Source: Hortaea werneckii (lineage: Eukaryota; Ascomycota; Dothideomycetes; Mycosphaerellales; Teratosphaeriaceae). From it: a stretch of DNA of 64,000 nucleotides. The position numbers were made by a program, and so were the translations under genes. This document shows positions 10,927-21,962 of the stretch, piece by piece. Numbering within the stretch: position 1 is the stretch's first letter; each line of letters starts with the position of its first letter. The notes beneath the pieces are model-generated. The model ran no database searches and had not been told where the DNA came from. It saw only the letters and a program-made list of their open reading frames with translations. Location: positions 30,668 through 94,667 of the forward strand of contig JBAOKB010000095.1 of NCBI GenBank assembly GCA_037044905.1, read 5' to 3'.

Positions 10927-11741
10927 ATTTTTGTCCTGGTCAGTGGAGGCAAGTGTAGATATCGACTGGTGGGAGATGTCCTGCTCCTGATACTGGTTTC
11001 TCGTAGGGATCGAATAGGTCAATGGCGGCAGCCGAATCTCATCCGCATATCTTGCGGCGACATTGTTGTTATCTGAGCGTGGTGAAGAGCGTGTAGTATA
11101 TCCAAGTTTGTGCGAATGATGAGGAACTCGAGCAGGTTTTGGCAGTCCAACTTTGGGTGGCAAATTAATCGACCGGGATGAAGTTGGCCATGTCCGCCAA
11201 TATTTCATGCGTGGAGGGTGGCGAGGTGACTTTCCATGGATCTATTACTAGTCGATATTAGTACTATATGGTCGCTGTTCCAATGGTATTGCCTCGAAAG
11301 GGAATACAGTTGATAGGATGCACGTCGTTGAGCGGTTCAGTAAGCAGGCAGTGTGAAATGTATTATGTAGTTCGCCGTAGTAGTGTAGATGGTATACGTA
11401 GTAGTGGAGATGGAGTAGATGGATACCTAGGTAGTGGCGGATGCATGATTCGTGGAGATGGTGGCTGAGAATGACGTTGGCTGGCTGGCCACATGGAGGT
11501 GTACCTCACGCGAACAACTGGGGTCGATCTTCCATGCTTGCAGAGCCGCAGTAGTTCTTCTGTAAGGCAACCACTTTGACTCCGCCTCAGGTTCCATTGC
11601 TTCTACCTAGCTACTCTTTACATAGTACCCCCCCTCGTTCATTCCGCTGGTCTCGCCCCATCGTCTGCACCACTCCATACCTTCACGGTAGTGTCGGCCT
11701 AGAGCCAGACCACCCACCCACACCCACACACACCCCCCATC
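10927..11741. promoter_or_regulatory. Divergent intergenic, Gfd2-like / HSE1
   Basis: 815 bp between divergent starts. The Gfd2-like frame stays open back to 11208. From about 11570 the + strand becomes pyrimidine-rich (CCACCCACCCACACCCACACACA just before HSE1), a common fungal promoter feature. No other gene seen. Confidence 0.5.
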
Positions 11742-14063
11742 ATGTTTCGAGCCCAGGCCAACCCCATGGACGATGCCGTCGTCAAGGCCACCGACGAGAA
11801 CCTCACGAGCGAGAACTGGGAGTACATCCTCGACGTCTGTGACCGCGTCCAAGCCTCTTCCTCCGGCCCTCCCCACGCCGTCTCCGCCCTGATCAAGCGC
11901 CTCGCCCACCGCAACGCCAATGTCCAGCTCTACACCCTCGAGCTGGCCAACGCCCTAAGCCAGAATTGCGGTCCCCCGCTGCACCGCGAACTCGCCTCCA
12001 AAGCCTTCACCGATGCCCTCCTCCGTCTCGCCAACGACCGCAATACCCACGCCCAGGTCAAGCAGAAGGTCCTCGAACGCATGGGCAGCTGGTCGGACGA
12101 GTTCCGCAAGGATCCCGATCTGGGTATCATGGAGCAGGCCTATCAGCGGTTACGCACCACCCAGCCCGGTCTCATGCCGCCGAGTAAACCGGGGAAGCAG
12201 CAGATCAGCTCGGACGATCGCCGAAAAGAGGAAGAGGAGCTACAGATGGCGCTGGCGTTGAGCGTGCAGGATAAAGGCGGAAACCAGGCGGCGAGTCCGG
12301 GCAGGGATGAAGGTCCGGGCGCTGCCTCCGAAAGGGATGATAGTGAGCCCCAGCCTGCTCAGGCCCAACCGGGTGCTCAACAAGGCACGACGGCGGCGAC
12401 GGTGAGTCGGGTCAAGGCACTATACGATTTCACACCTTCGGAGCCCGGTGAGCTGGCATTCAGGAAGGATGATGTGATCGCCGTGCTCGAGTCTGTTTAC
12501 AAAGACTGGTGGAAGGGAAGTCTACGAGGCCAGACGGGCATCTTTCCCTTGAACTACGTGGAGAAGTTACAGGATCCGACCAAGGAGGATCTTGAGCGGG
12601 ATGCTAACATGGAGGCCGAAGTTTTTGGCGAGATTAAGAATGTGGAGAAGTTGCTTGCGCTGTTGAGCGTGAGGGACGGAGCTGGGAGCGGTAGACGAGG
12701 CGAGAGGGAAGAGGAGGAGATTGGTGACCTTTACCAACGGACGCTGAGTATCAGGCCGAAACTGATCGAGTTGATTGGGAGATATTCTCAAAAGAAAGGT
12801 CAGTCACGATTCCCGACGGATCCTCTACTGATGATACTGACAATACGAACAGATGACTTCACGCAATTAAACGAGAAATTCATCAAAGCGAGACGGGACT
12901 ACGAAGCCCTCCTCGAATCATCAATGTCACACCCACCACAACTCTACCAACAACAGCAACAACAATTCCCAATCCGAACCCCACAAGCTTCCCACCCAAT
13001 GTACCCACCCCCACAACAACGACAACCCTACGGCGCACCACCACCACCCTCAGGCTACCCACCTCAAGGTCCTCCCCCTTCATCCGCACAAGGCTACCCA
13101 CCGCAACAACCCCCCTTCACACCCGCACAATCCCAACCCCACCTCCCCCACCAAGATCCCCAACGCTTCTACTCCCCCGCCCCGCCTTCTGAGCCCCCTT
13201 TATCCGCAGGAGGCCCACCACAACCCGCACAAGGCTTCGCCCCCTCGCCTTACCCTCCCCACGATGGCCCTCCAATGGTGAACGGTGCCGCCGGTGCCTC
13301 AGCGCCATTCCATTTCATCCCCGGCGGTGTGCAGCAGCAGCATCAACTCCCGCCTCCGCACCAACAACCGCAGCAGCAGCAGTCGGAGGTCCGCCGGAAA
13401 CCTTCTCCCCAGGACTTCGGCGCACCGCCACCTGGTGGTGCTGGTCTTGGTGGTGGTGCTGTAGATAGTGGAGCAGGAGTAGGAGGAGTAGGCGGTTTCC
13501 AAGGCCAGATCCGCCCGAATAGTATCCACACCCTCAACCGCGGGGACCCGCAGGAACTCGCTACCAGCGTGTATGAGAGTCCTGTTGATCATCAGCGGGG
13601 CAGTTATCCCGTAGGAGGCGGTGGAGGTGGTGAGGGGTATGCGCCTGCGCCCCAGCAGCAGCAGCAGCAGCAGCCATTCCCTCAGCAGCAAGGGGTCGGT
13701 GGACCAGGTGCCCCTCCCTCTTTGGGGGAGAATAGAGAGAGTTTCTACCAATACCCGCCTCATCCTCACCCTTCATCTGGTGGTGGTGCTGGTGTTCCCA
13801 GTTCCCCTGGCGCAGGGCAAGTCTTATCCCCTTCCTCTCCTCCTGCCTCGGCGGGATTGGAACCCGGAAGTGCGGGGGGATATCCTCCTTCGGCGGCGCC
13901 GGGTTTTCAGTATCAGGCTTATCAACCTCCGCCTCCACAACAGCAGCAGCAGTATCCCCAGCAGTATCCCCAGCAGCTTGAGCAGCAGAGGTTGCCGAGT
14001 GGGAGTAGTGCCGGCGGTAACGGGGGTGGTGAGGGTGGGGATCCCGGGGATTTCTATCGGTAG
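11742..14063 (+). CDS. HSE1: ESCRT-0 subunit Hse1 (STAM homologue)
   Basis: With Vps27 it forms ESCRT-0, which sorts ubiquitinated membrane proteins at endosomes (family knowledge). Exons 11742-12798 and 12853-14063, 755 aa. The 54-nt intron (GTCAGT...AACAG) is a multiple of three and has no stop, but splicing restores SQKKDDFTQLNEKF, the expected helix. Domains: VHS about 10-150 (NPMDDAVVKATDENL), ubiquitin-interacting motif about 165-178 (EEELQMALALSVQ), SH3 about 223-283 (ALYDF, DDVIAVLE, GIFPLNYVEKL), then the core helices that pair with Vps27 about 325-385. The remaining half is Pro/Gln/Gly-rich and disordered, with CAG/CAA runs such as 13655-13676. Such a tail is usual for Pezizomycotina Hse1. 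Confidence 0.93.
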   Translation: MFRAQANPMDDAVVKATDENLTSENWEYILDVCDRVQASSSGPPHAVSALIKRLAHRNANVQLYTLELANALSQNCGPPLHRELASKAFTDALLRLANDRNTHAQVKQKVLERMGSWSDEFRKDPDLGIMEQAYQRLRTTQPGLMPPSKPGKQQISSDDRRKEEEELQMALALSVQDKGGNQAASPGRDEGPGAASERDDSEPQPAQAQPGAQQGTTAATVSRVKALYDFTPSEPGELAFRKDDVIAVLESVYKDWWKGSLRGQTGIFPLNYVEKLQDPTKEDLERDANMEAEVFGEIKNVEKLLALLSVRDGAGSGRRGEREEEEIGDLYQRTLSIRPKLIELIGRYSQKKGQSRFPTDPLLMILTIRTDDFTQLNEKFIKARRDYEALLESSMSHPPQLYQQQQQQFPIRTPQASHPMYPPPQQRQPYGAPPPPSGYPPQGPPPSSAQGYPPQQPPFTPAQSQPHLPHQDPQRFYSPAPPSEPPLSAGGPPQPAQGFAPSPYPPHDGPPMVNGAAGASAPFHFIPGGVQQQHQLPPPHQQPQQQQSEVRRKPSPQDFGAPPPGGAGLGGGAVDSGAGVGGVGGFQGQIRPNSIHTLNRGDPQELATSVYESPVDHQRGSYPVGGGGGGEGYAPAPQQQQQQQPFPQQQGVGGPGAPPSLGENRESFYQYPPHPHPSSGGGAGVPSSPGAGQVLSPSSPPASAGLEPGSAGGYPPSAAPGFQYQAYQPPPPQQQQQYPQQYPQQLEQQRLPSGSSAGGNGGGEGGDPGDFYR

Positions 14064-14417
14064 GATGTCTTTTGTGTTCGGGAAAATGTCACGAGAGAGG
14101 AGATGATGAAGGATGGGGAGGGGGCGTGGGGGGAGGAGGGGAAAGAAAGAGAGCAAGGTGGAAGGGGAAATGCTACAGTTCGATGTTCAGGGGTAGAGGA
14201 TGCTTTGTATACTGTATAGCTTTCCGGAGTTTAGAAAAAACAACCCAAGCCGAGTTTTTTTTTTTTTTTCTTTTTTTCAAGTTTTGCTCTTTTCGGCCCT
14301 GCTCCTCTTTATGGGTTCACTTTCGAGAATTTCATTTATCGCTTTTCTTGTTGGAGGGGGAGATGGGGGTTGTAAATGGTTTGTTCTCTCTCATTCTTGT
14401 CTTCTGAACCGCTTTCG

Positions 14418-14460
<43 letters not shown>

Positions 14461-15309
14461 TTCCTTCCCCCCTTGTCCCTTATTGTTCTTATTCTCCTCT
14501 CGTCTTTTCTTTTCCGTTCGTTTCCCGTACGTGCCTTCTACGGTACGCATAGGGGATATGTACCCGAATCCTACCTCCTATGCCCCTCTTCCTAAGGGGT
14601 ACGAGGTACTCTAGTCCATGCACTAGTCGGCAAGACAAAAATCGGCTGACATTGTTACAGGATATATTGCATTCAATCTGCGGACATGATACGAACGACC
14701 ATAGGTTGCAGAGAACAGAGGATCCCGTCCGCTCTCCTGTACTTAAGCTGCAAACCGGCAGATTAGTATTATCGTGGGTGACCAGATGAGAATACCTGCT
14801 GTTGTTCGTTTTTGAATCTCTTTTTTTGTTAATTTTTTTTTTCTCAATATGTCTCTTACTCTCCCTTTTCAAACTTGCTTACCTTGGACGACCATCACCT
14901 ATTATCTTGTGTCTAAGGAGGGGTTAGAAGTATTAGAGAAATTAAGAGAAAATGATAGCGCATGATCAATAGAAATATTCCAATTGAATCGAAAGAAGGG
15001 GACGAAGACCAAACCCCGACCTTTAGTATGTTTCCCCCTCTCTCTTATTGCTGGTGTCTGTACGTATTCTAACCCGCTGCCTCCTCCTCGCCTCCAAACC
15101 TAAACTCTGCTTCTACCTTACATCCCACTGACTCGCAGAAAGCTTTCCCCGGGCACAAAGCCACCACGGGGAATTTCCTAAATCCTCTTCACGCGCCCAA
15201 TCTGCCTGAAAATCCATTTCTCTTCTCTCCTCAACCCGAACTTTGTTCTTTACACTACGCCTTAAATATGCTCCAGCCCCGCATCTGCTCCATCAACAAA
15301 GAAGCCTTC
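14064..15309. other. Intergenic with homopolymer tracts
   Basis: About 1.25 kb between the HSE1 stop and the cytochrome b5 stop (convergent). It holds T runs (around 14255-14275), the long C run at 14420-14460, and AT-rich stretches. Short open frames here are low-complexity and I do not call them genes. Confidence 0.6.
14420..14460. repeat. 41-nt poly(C) tract
   Basis: Uninterrupted run of 41 C on the + strand (poly-G on the minus strand), 357 nt past the HSE1 stop. The true length may differ because such runs are hard to sequence. Confidence 0.85.
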
Positions 15310-16206
15310 CTACGACTTCTGCTGCTGGCTCTGCAGGTACTGGTAGGCGAAGAAAGCGACGGCGCCGCCGACGAGGATCAGGGCGTAGACGCCCATGCCG
15401 AGGCCGCCGGCGTCGGAGGTCTTGGGTGCGCTGGCCGTCGAGGTCGAGGGGGCGGAGGTCTTGGGGGCGGGGTCGCCTGGCTGTTTCAGAGGATTTGGTT
15501 AATGGGGTTGGGACTGGAGTTTGGTGCTCTCTTGCATGCGATGATGTTGGACGAAGGAGGGGGTTGGGTGGGAGTGCGGTAGGAAGGGTATGCGTATGTA
15601 GAATCATAATAGGGTTTCGGTGTTTCTGAAGAAGTTGGGTGGGTGCAGGTGGGTGAGGGGGAAAAACAAACATACCTGTCTCTTCAGGTTGCCGACCAGC
15701 ATCCCGTTCAGAATCTCCCGGGCTTCGTCGCTATGGCCCACGTCCTCGAAGGCTTCGGTCGCATCCTGGCCGCCTACGTCAAGAAGGACTTCTTCACCGC
15801 CGCTATGTGTGAATTAGCCTTTTACATTCTTCGGATGATCTCGCTTTATTGTGTCGTGGATTTTCTGCGATGGCTGCCTTTGCTAGGCAGGAACTGCGCG
15901 GTGCCGTGCAGGAGGAAATTGATATCCCCATCCACCCATCCAACCATCTCTGCCCGCTCTTACTGCCGTTTGTAGAGAGCTAGACGTGTGTCTTGTTCGC
16001 GCGGACGGGCAGAAGAGGAGGTAGAGAGTCGGCAGCGGTAGGGAATTTGGTGGGAATGTGGGAAGAAGGGAGAGAGTGTAGACATACGGGTGCTCGTCGA
16101 CGAAGCTGGAGGCATTGTAGACCTTATCGTGGATGACCATATACAGGTCCTTCTTGGAGGTATGCTCGCTCACATCCGAGTAGGTGAGTTCCTTGGTGTC
16201 GGACAT
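15310..16206 (-). CDS. Cytochrome b5, membrane-anchored
   Basis: Small heme protein that passes electrons to desaturases, hydroxylases and P450s at the ER membrane. Exons 16088-16206, 15676-15802, 15310-15480; 138 aa. The first junction joins SFVDEHP to GGEEVLLDVGGQDAT, rebuilding the heme-binding HPGG motif across the splice, which fixes the exon borders. The second heme His is in EDVGHSDEA. A Pro/Ser/Thr/Ala linker follows, then one C-terminal hydrophobic segment (MGVYALILVGGAVAFFAYQY) as tail anchor. Donors are GTATGT and GTATGT; acceptors TAG and CAG. The intron between exons 1 and 2 is long (285 nt). Confidence 0.93.
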
Positions 16207-17714
16207 TTTTGTCTCTGTTTTCCCGTTTTTCCTTCTTCTCTTTCCTCTGCTCTCGTGCTATCAAATGTCCCAAAGACTTCGTTGGACGGTTGTATTAGGG
16301 GTCGTAAGGTGTATGTATTGTGTTGGCTATTCAGGTGGACTGAGGTGGTAGTGAGAGTTGAATCCGGATATCTGGCTACGCTACGCTATGCTCCGCAGCG
16401 CTCACTCGCACCCTCGTACGTAAAGTAATGTAAGCGACTTTGATTGGCCCCGCACGCTTGCTGCCCTTCGGACTCACATGCCTCCCCTCGGGAATTTCTT
16501 CGGCTGATGTCCAAATCGACTTCTCCACACACGTGACCCTTATCCAATTATCGTCCTTACATCCACTCGCTACGGGATCTCATTCCCCTAATAGGGTGCG
16601 TAGTAATGAGTCTTGCATCTCACTGCAAAAGACATAGACAAAGATATTGATTTGGATCCAATTGAATCGCATTCAACAGCATTGAATTGGATTGACTCGA
16701 ATTGGTTGATGAATCACTTGATTCATTCACCCATAAGGAAAAACCCCCATTTCCCAATCTTTTCCCCTTTCACCTCCCATAAGCGCAGGGTTAGCTACCG
16801 CAGCAGCTACAGCAAATACTCCCTCTGTATGTGCTACCGATGATCGAGATATATGTATGCCAAAGAGCCCAAGCGCCCAAAAGAAAAAAAGCGCAAGCAA
16901 AAAAAAAAAAAAAAAAAAAGGGAGCCGAAAAAGAAGCAACAAAGCCCGATCTCTCTTTCGTTTTTCCCACCCTCGGGATTCCTGCCAAGGGAGGAGAAGG
17001 ACTCCCCTAGTTACACTTCGCTCGCAATATGAACGATCTGCCTTAGAAGGGGAGGGAAAAAAAGGAAAGAAAGGACTCCCTTCTGCGCCGTCCGCTACTT
17101 TGCCTTCGTAGAACCCGTTAAAACACGCTCGTGGATATCTTTTTTTCCCTCCGCTAACCCCCCTTCCTATCTGAATCCCGTTTCCCCCCCCCCCCCCTCC
17201 CTGCTCCTTTTCACTCTGCAACGACGAACAGCTCTCCATGCTTTTTTTTTTTTTTCCGCTGCCGCAACGAGCGAGGCGATAAGACGAAACATGTGCCCAT
17301 CGTACCGATTTCGAGCCACGGCATCCGAAATTTCCCATCTGTGCCCGAACGATCGTCCGGCCCCATTCACCTCTGCATTCCTTCCTTTTTCTCTTTTCCA
17401 AAGCTATAGCTTGTCTCCCCCCCCCCCCCCCCCCCCCTTCTTCGGCTGTTCTCAGGGTCTCTCGGGTCCACGACAGTGGAAAATTCTCCTCAGCAAAGAA
17501 AAGAAAAAGAAAAAGAAACGAAAACCCTCCGAGTCAAAGACGACATCGCGCTGAACGTGTAGTCGTACATTGCCATGTTTGCCAGAAAACGCTCAGTCGC
17601 AGTGTCGGATTTTTTGGGGGAAACCTAAAAAAAAGATGGATTTCTGAGGAAGCCTTGCCTCTATTGGGAAGGCAGGAATGTTGTTCAGAGAGGATAAGAG
17701 AAGAAAGATTTCTC
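16207..17714. other. Intergenic rich in homopolymers
   Basis: 1.5 kb between the cytochrome b5 start and the Ste20 stop, both on the minus strand. It holds a 21-A run (16899-16919), a 14-C run (17184-17197), a 14-T run (17242-17255) and a 21-C run (17417-17437). Several frames are open only because of these runs. No supported gene. Confidence 0.6.
17417..17437. repeat. 21-nt poly(C) tract
   Basis: Uninterrupted C run on the + strand downstream of the Ste20 kinase gene. A 14-C run sits 220 nt to its left. Confidence 0.8.
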
Positions 17715-20482
17715 TTAGCTACCCTTATTCCTCCGCTCTTCTGCTCGCGCGAGTCGTGCAGCCTTGACGAGAGGGGCGAGAGTGGCCAGGGGCTCTGCTG
17801 TCTGGATGAAAGCGTGCTAGAAAGGTTTGTGTCAGCTCGTGATACTTTCATTTCTCCCTTTTCAATGTAAGATCTGAACTTACCTTCAACAGATCATGTG
17901 CACTAGCTCGCTTCTCCGGGTCCACCTTGAGCGCAAAGTGCAAAAAGTCCCTGAAGACTGGCGTGAGGTTGTGCTCTTCCTTGATGGCCGGCGTACCGTT
18001 GGTGGCGATCAGATACAGCGCCCTCAGTGGACTCTCGGTCAGGTACGGCGGCTCGCCTTCGATCATCTCGATGGCCATGATGCCCAGGGACCAAATGTCA
18101 ATCTTCCGACCGTATTCCTTCCGAGTAACGACTTCGGGGGCCATCCAGTATGGTGTACCAACCATCGTCGTTCGCTTCATATGGCTCTCGTTGATCTGAG
18201 CGCAGAATCCGAAATCGGTGAGTTTGATGCTGCCCTCCATGCTGAGGAGGATATTGTCAGATTTGATATCGCGGTGGATGACGCCCTTGGAGTGTAAGAA
18301 CTGCAACCCATGCAGCGTCTCTCTGCAAACGGCGGAAATCTGACCTTCGGACATCATATTGAATGTCACGACGTCTGTCAAGCTGCCGCCTTCCATGTAC
18401 TCCATAATCACCCAGAGGTCTCCGCGCACGAGAAAGCTGTCTAAAAAGTTGACCACGTTCTTGTGCTTACTGTCCTTCATCACCATAATCTCGTTGACAA
18501 TCAGGTCTTTCTTGGGCTGCTGCTCCAGGTTCATCTGCTTGATGGCGACGCATTTATTTGTGCCGACTTCATACGCCGTATAAACACCACCGGATGCACC
18601 TTGGCCGATTTTGACAAGATTCCTGTACTTCTTCGTTGGGTCGGAAGTATTGCAGATATGTTGAAGTTTGGAGATAATCTCGGCGTTGTTCATCGATTGC
18701 CTCGGTCGCTGCCTCGGTCGTGGGGCTGGTCCTATTCTCGGGTCCACAGCGGGTGGATGAGCTCCTGCTCGAGGATCCTGCGGCATAGGTGCGGCCTGCT
18801 GTGCTTGCGCCTGGGCATTGTGTCTTTGTGATTGGGATCTGTCGATCGACTGCTGCTTCAGTACCTGTTGGGCGTGCTTCATAGCTTGCTCCTGTTGTTG
18901 CTGGTATTGCTGAGGGGAGCTAACGGGGGACTGAGACTGATATTGGTGCGCATGGCCTGCCTTCGACCGGCTGCGGCTTAATTCCTGCTGGTTTTGATAA
19001 TCGTACAAAGTTGGGGGAGCACCACTGGCAAGCGGGTACCCGCCTTCGGTACCTGCACGGTCCTGTTGCTGCTGGCCCGGGACTGGTGGCGCTGCTCTTT
19101 GAGGCATCAGATTCTGTTGGCCAGGCGCCTTTGGCGCAGGACGTAATGGCAGCATCTGATTGCCATTAAGTTGTGGACTTGTCGGTTGCGATGACGTAGC
19201 GAAACCTTGCTGACCCTTTGGTACAGGGGGAGGCGCACGAGGATTTTCGAAGCTCTCGCCCTCGTTCTTGGGGAAACGGGGACTCGCTGGCGGGCTTGCC
19301 ATCTGCCCGTAAGGTCCAGCGGCGCCACCGCCTGGCGATAAAGCGCCTTGAGGTGCTGTTTGAGATTGTGGGCTCTCTGCGACGTGTGCATTGTCAAACT
19401 TATGGTACGCATAATCATCGCTGCCTTGGTCGTTGTTCTCGTTGTAGAAAGTCACGACATCAATGATCGCCTGGGGATGGCGTTTCTGTTCCTGTTCGGT
19501 GATGCCATTGGCTTGTAGCGTTCGTTGCCATTCCTTCGGAAGGCCCTGCTTCCTTGTCAGCACCTCATTTCACGCAATTGCCATCCTTACCGAATGAGGA
19601 AGGAGCGTCCGGGTGGACGGAGAGAGCACTAGAGAGCCAAGTCTCCAGCCATATAGACTACAGTACGCCTTCCGCTATGAAGCGACCTTCGAAGCCAAGA
19701 TGCTCGCTGCTCACTGCTCGCTGTTCGCTGCTCTCAACTCGCAGAAAGAGGGGGATGCAACGTACCGTGAATTCGCCCGTTTCTTGATCATACCCTACAT
19801 GAGTCACGTGAACGGGGTTCTCTGGAGCTGAAATGTTCGGCCTACGCGGCGAAGCCAGGTTGAAGAAGCTCGAGAAGCCGCTCTTCTTCTTCAAGCCTCG
19901 CGTGTCCTTGACCTCGTCGCTGTAGCGCTGCCGCGGCCCGCGCACTTCCTCCATCTTTCTGCCGGTGGCGGCCTGGAAGCTCTGTGCGAGCCCCGGCCCT
20001 GATGCGTGTCCGGTCGTGTTGGCGTGTGGTAAGTTGGGAGGGCGAGGCGGGTGGGCGGCGCCGGCGAGGGGTTGTTGGTGATGTGCGGGTTGCGAAGCCG
20101 CGGGAGGGGGTGGGGGTGCGTCCCGCGCGGAGTAAGGGACTTGGTTGAAGCTCTCCAACACTGCGGCGCTGTCGAAGCGCTCGCCAATGATGTCGGCAGA
20201 GGCCTGCGACAGGCGCGACGGGTGCTGCTCGTAGGGTTGGAGGCGGGCGTTGGCGGCGTGCGAGTTGGAGTTTCGGGACCAGTGGCTGTCGACGGTGGGG
20301 CTGCGGGTGTGGTGCGCCGCGGAGGCGGAGGCGGGCGCTTGTTGGGAGTATTTCTTGCCGACGGGGGCGGAGGGAGCTCGTCGCAGGGGATGGGCGTTCT
20401 GGCTATGGGCGGTGGTGGTCGGAGGAGCTTTGGAGAGACGTCGTCGGCTTCTCTGACCCTCAAGCCAATCAGGGCTCATCAC
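17715..20482 (-). CDS. STE20: p21-activated kinase, Ste20 type
   Basis: Cdc42/Rac-activated Ser/Thr kinase for polarity and MAPK signalling. Exons 19766-20482, 17884-19545, 17715-17816; 826 aa. The N-terminal 210 residues are low-complexity and Pro-rich, with no PH domain visible, which argues for Ste20 rather than Cla4. The CRIB/p21-binding domain spans the first junction: ISAPENPVHVTHVGYD up to GEFT, then GLPKEWQRTL (about 217-275). A Gln/Pro-rich linker follows. The kinase domain is about 544-815: glycine loop GQGASGG, VAIK lysine, HRDIKSDN, DFG, and GTPYWMAPE. The last exon gives HAFIQTAEPLATLAPLVKAAR and a short basic tail. Donors are GTACGT and GTAAGT. All catalytic residues are present, so it should be active. 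Confidence 0.92.
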
Positions 20483-21962
20483 GGCGTATGGACCCGCCTC
20501 GCTTGCCTACGACACAAAGCCACTGACTGCAGTCTAATCAAATCGCATCCCAATCGCTCCCCAGTCCAGACCTGGAGACGTGCGCAGGCGAAAAGCAGGA
20601 GTCAAGCGGGATGAGCAGTCGTACGCGCTGCTCGCAGACGCGGCAGAGAGCAGCAGCTGGGGTCTGTTGTGAGGAGGGTCTGCCACGGCTCCTTCAAACT
20701 TCCCACTGCCCACTTTCTACTCCGGATGAACGCTGCACGATGCTGCCCACCTTATCTCGCCTAGCTCCGCCCGCATCAGCCACTCGGCACCGCTGACGCA
20801 GCGTTTTATCTCCACTTGGTTTTATCCGTTTGGACTCGTTTCCACTGTCTACGCTGGAGACCGAACTATACCATGAATAATAATGAAGGTGGATGGGAGA
20901 GACTGTATAGAGTAGAGCGCCCATAGTACGAAAAAGGAACCGACCCCTCCCCCTCCTCGTCTGTCTACACTCGCGGTCATAACAACATCAGGACTACCAC
21001 TGCCTTCCTCGGCCTGCAGCCCTTCAGGCCGTGCTCTTAAGTTGCGCATAGCAAGGATCTTCCTGCCCATCGGCTTCTTTACCCCGACCCGAATATACGC
21101 TAACACCTATACTTGCCGATGGGAAAAGGTCTAAGACCGGCAGCGACCACATGGCTCAAGGGCATTGGTTTTTCTTTTCTTCTCTGCACTCAGTTCTTTT
21201 TCTGATACGCCGGATCCCCGATAGACAAGCACAACACATGCACGGTAGATCGGAAATGGCCGAACTCGATCCTGTCCGACGTCTGTCCATCCCGCCTATA
21301 TGATTGCTACACATTGCGTTTAGATGCGAGGAATGATTGGGAGCGGCTAGCAAGAGCGCGCCAAGCCGGTATCAACGGTTTTCGTTTGACTTGTCCAACA
21401 TCACCATCACGTCGTTCTACGTCCATCAAAAGGTAGCTGCCGCTTTTTGCTCCATAGGAACTGTGCGCCGCCCATCTTGCGCAACCGGTCCCACTTGGCT
21501 TCTGCTGCAGAAACTTCCAAAAAGGCGTTGGAAGAATACCGAGTGCGTGGACACGTTATCGATCAATTTTATGCTTTTTGTTGCTTTTATGACCTGTCTA
21601 AGCGATAGCGGAAGGAATCCCATCCATGCCTAGCTCGCGGTCCGCCCTGCCGTGCCGAAAAGTGCCTTTTGGTGCCTGTATGCAGAGTCGTTGGAAGTCG
21701 GGCATGTAACAACGCCGATCGTCCCTACGCTGTCTTCGTCAAACGTTCTTCTGTAAATGAACGGTGTATCAGGGCAGATACCTTACACTTGGTTCAGGAT
21801 CATGGAAATCCGCTCAATACCAAAATGGTACATGCCGAGAGCGACCAAGTTGCTGCGCGCTGAGCCGCACCTTCCCCCAACCTACCAGAAACATGTCTTA
21901 AAGTCATCACAGCTACCTGTGGTAATTCATCACACCATTCCCACGCCCATTTCCTGTGTGCC
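20483..21962. other. Intergenic, no gene recognised
   Basis: 1.48 kb between the Ste20 start and the helicase gene's stop (both minus strand). It must hold the Ste20 promoter and 5' UTR. Open frames are all under 100 codons and show no family features. Confidence 0.55.

Noticed and set aside
16727..17401. 224-codon minus-strand frame
   Set aside because: Openness comes from poly-C, poly-A and poly-T runs; the translation is low complexity (runs of Phe, Gly and Lys).
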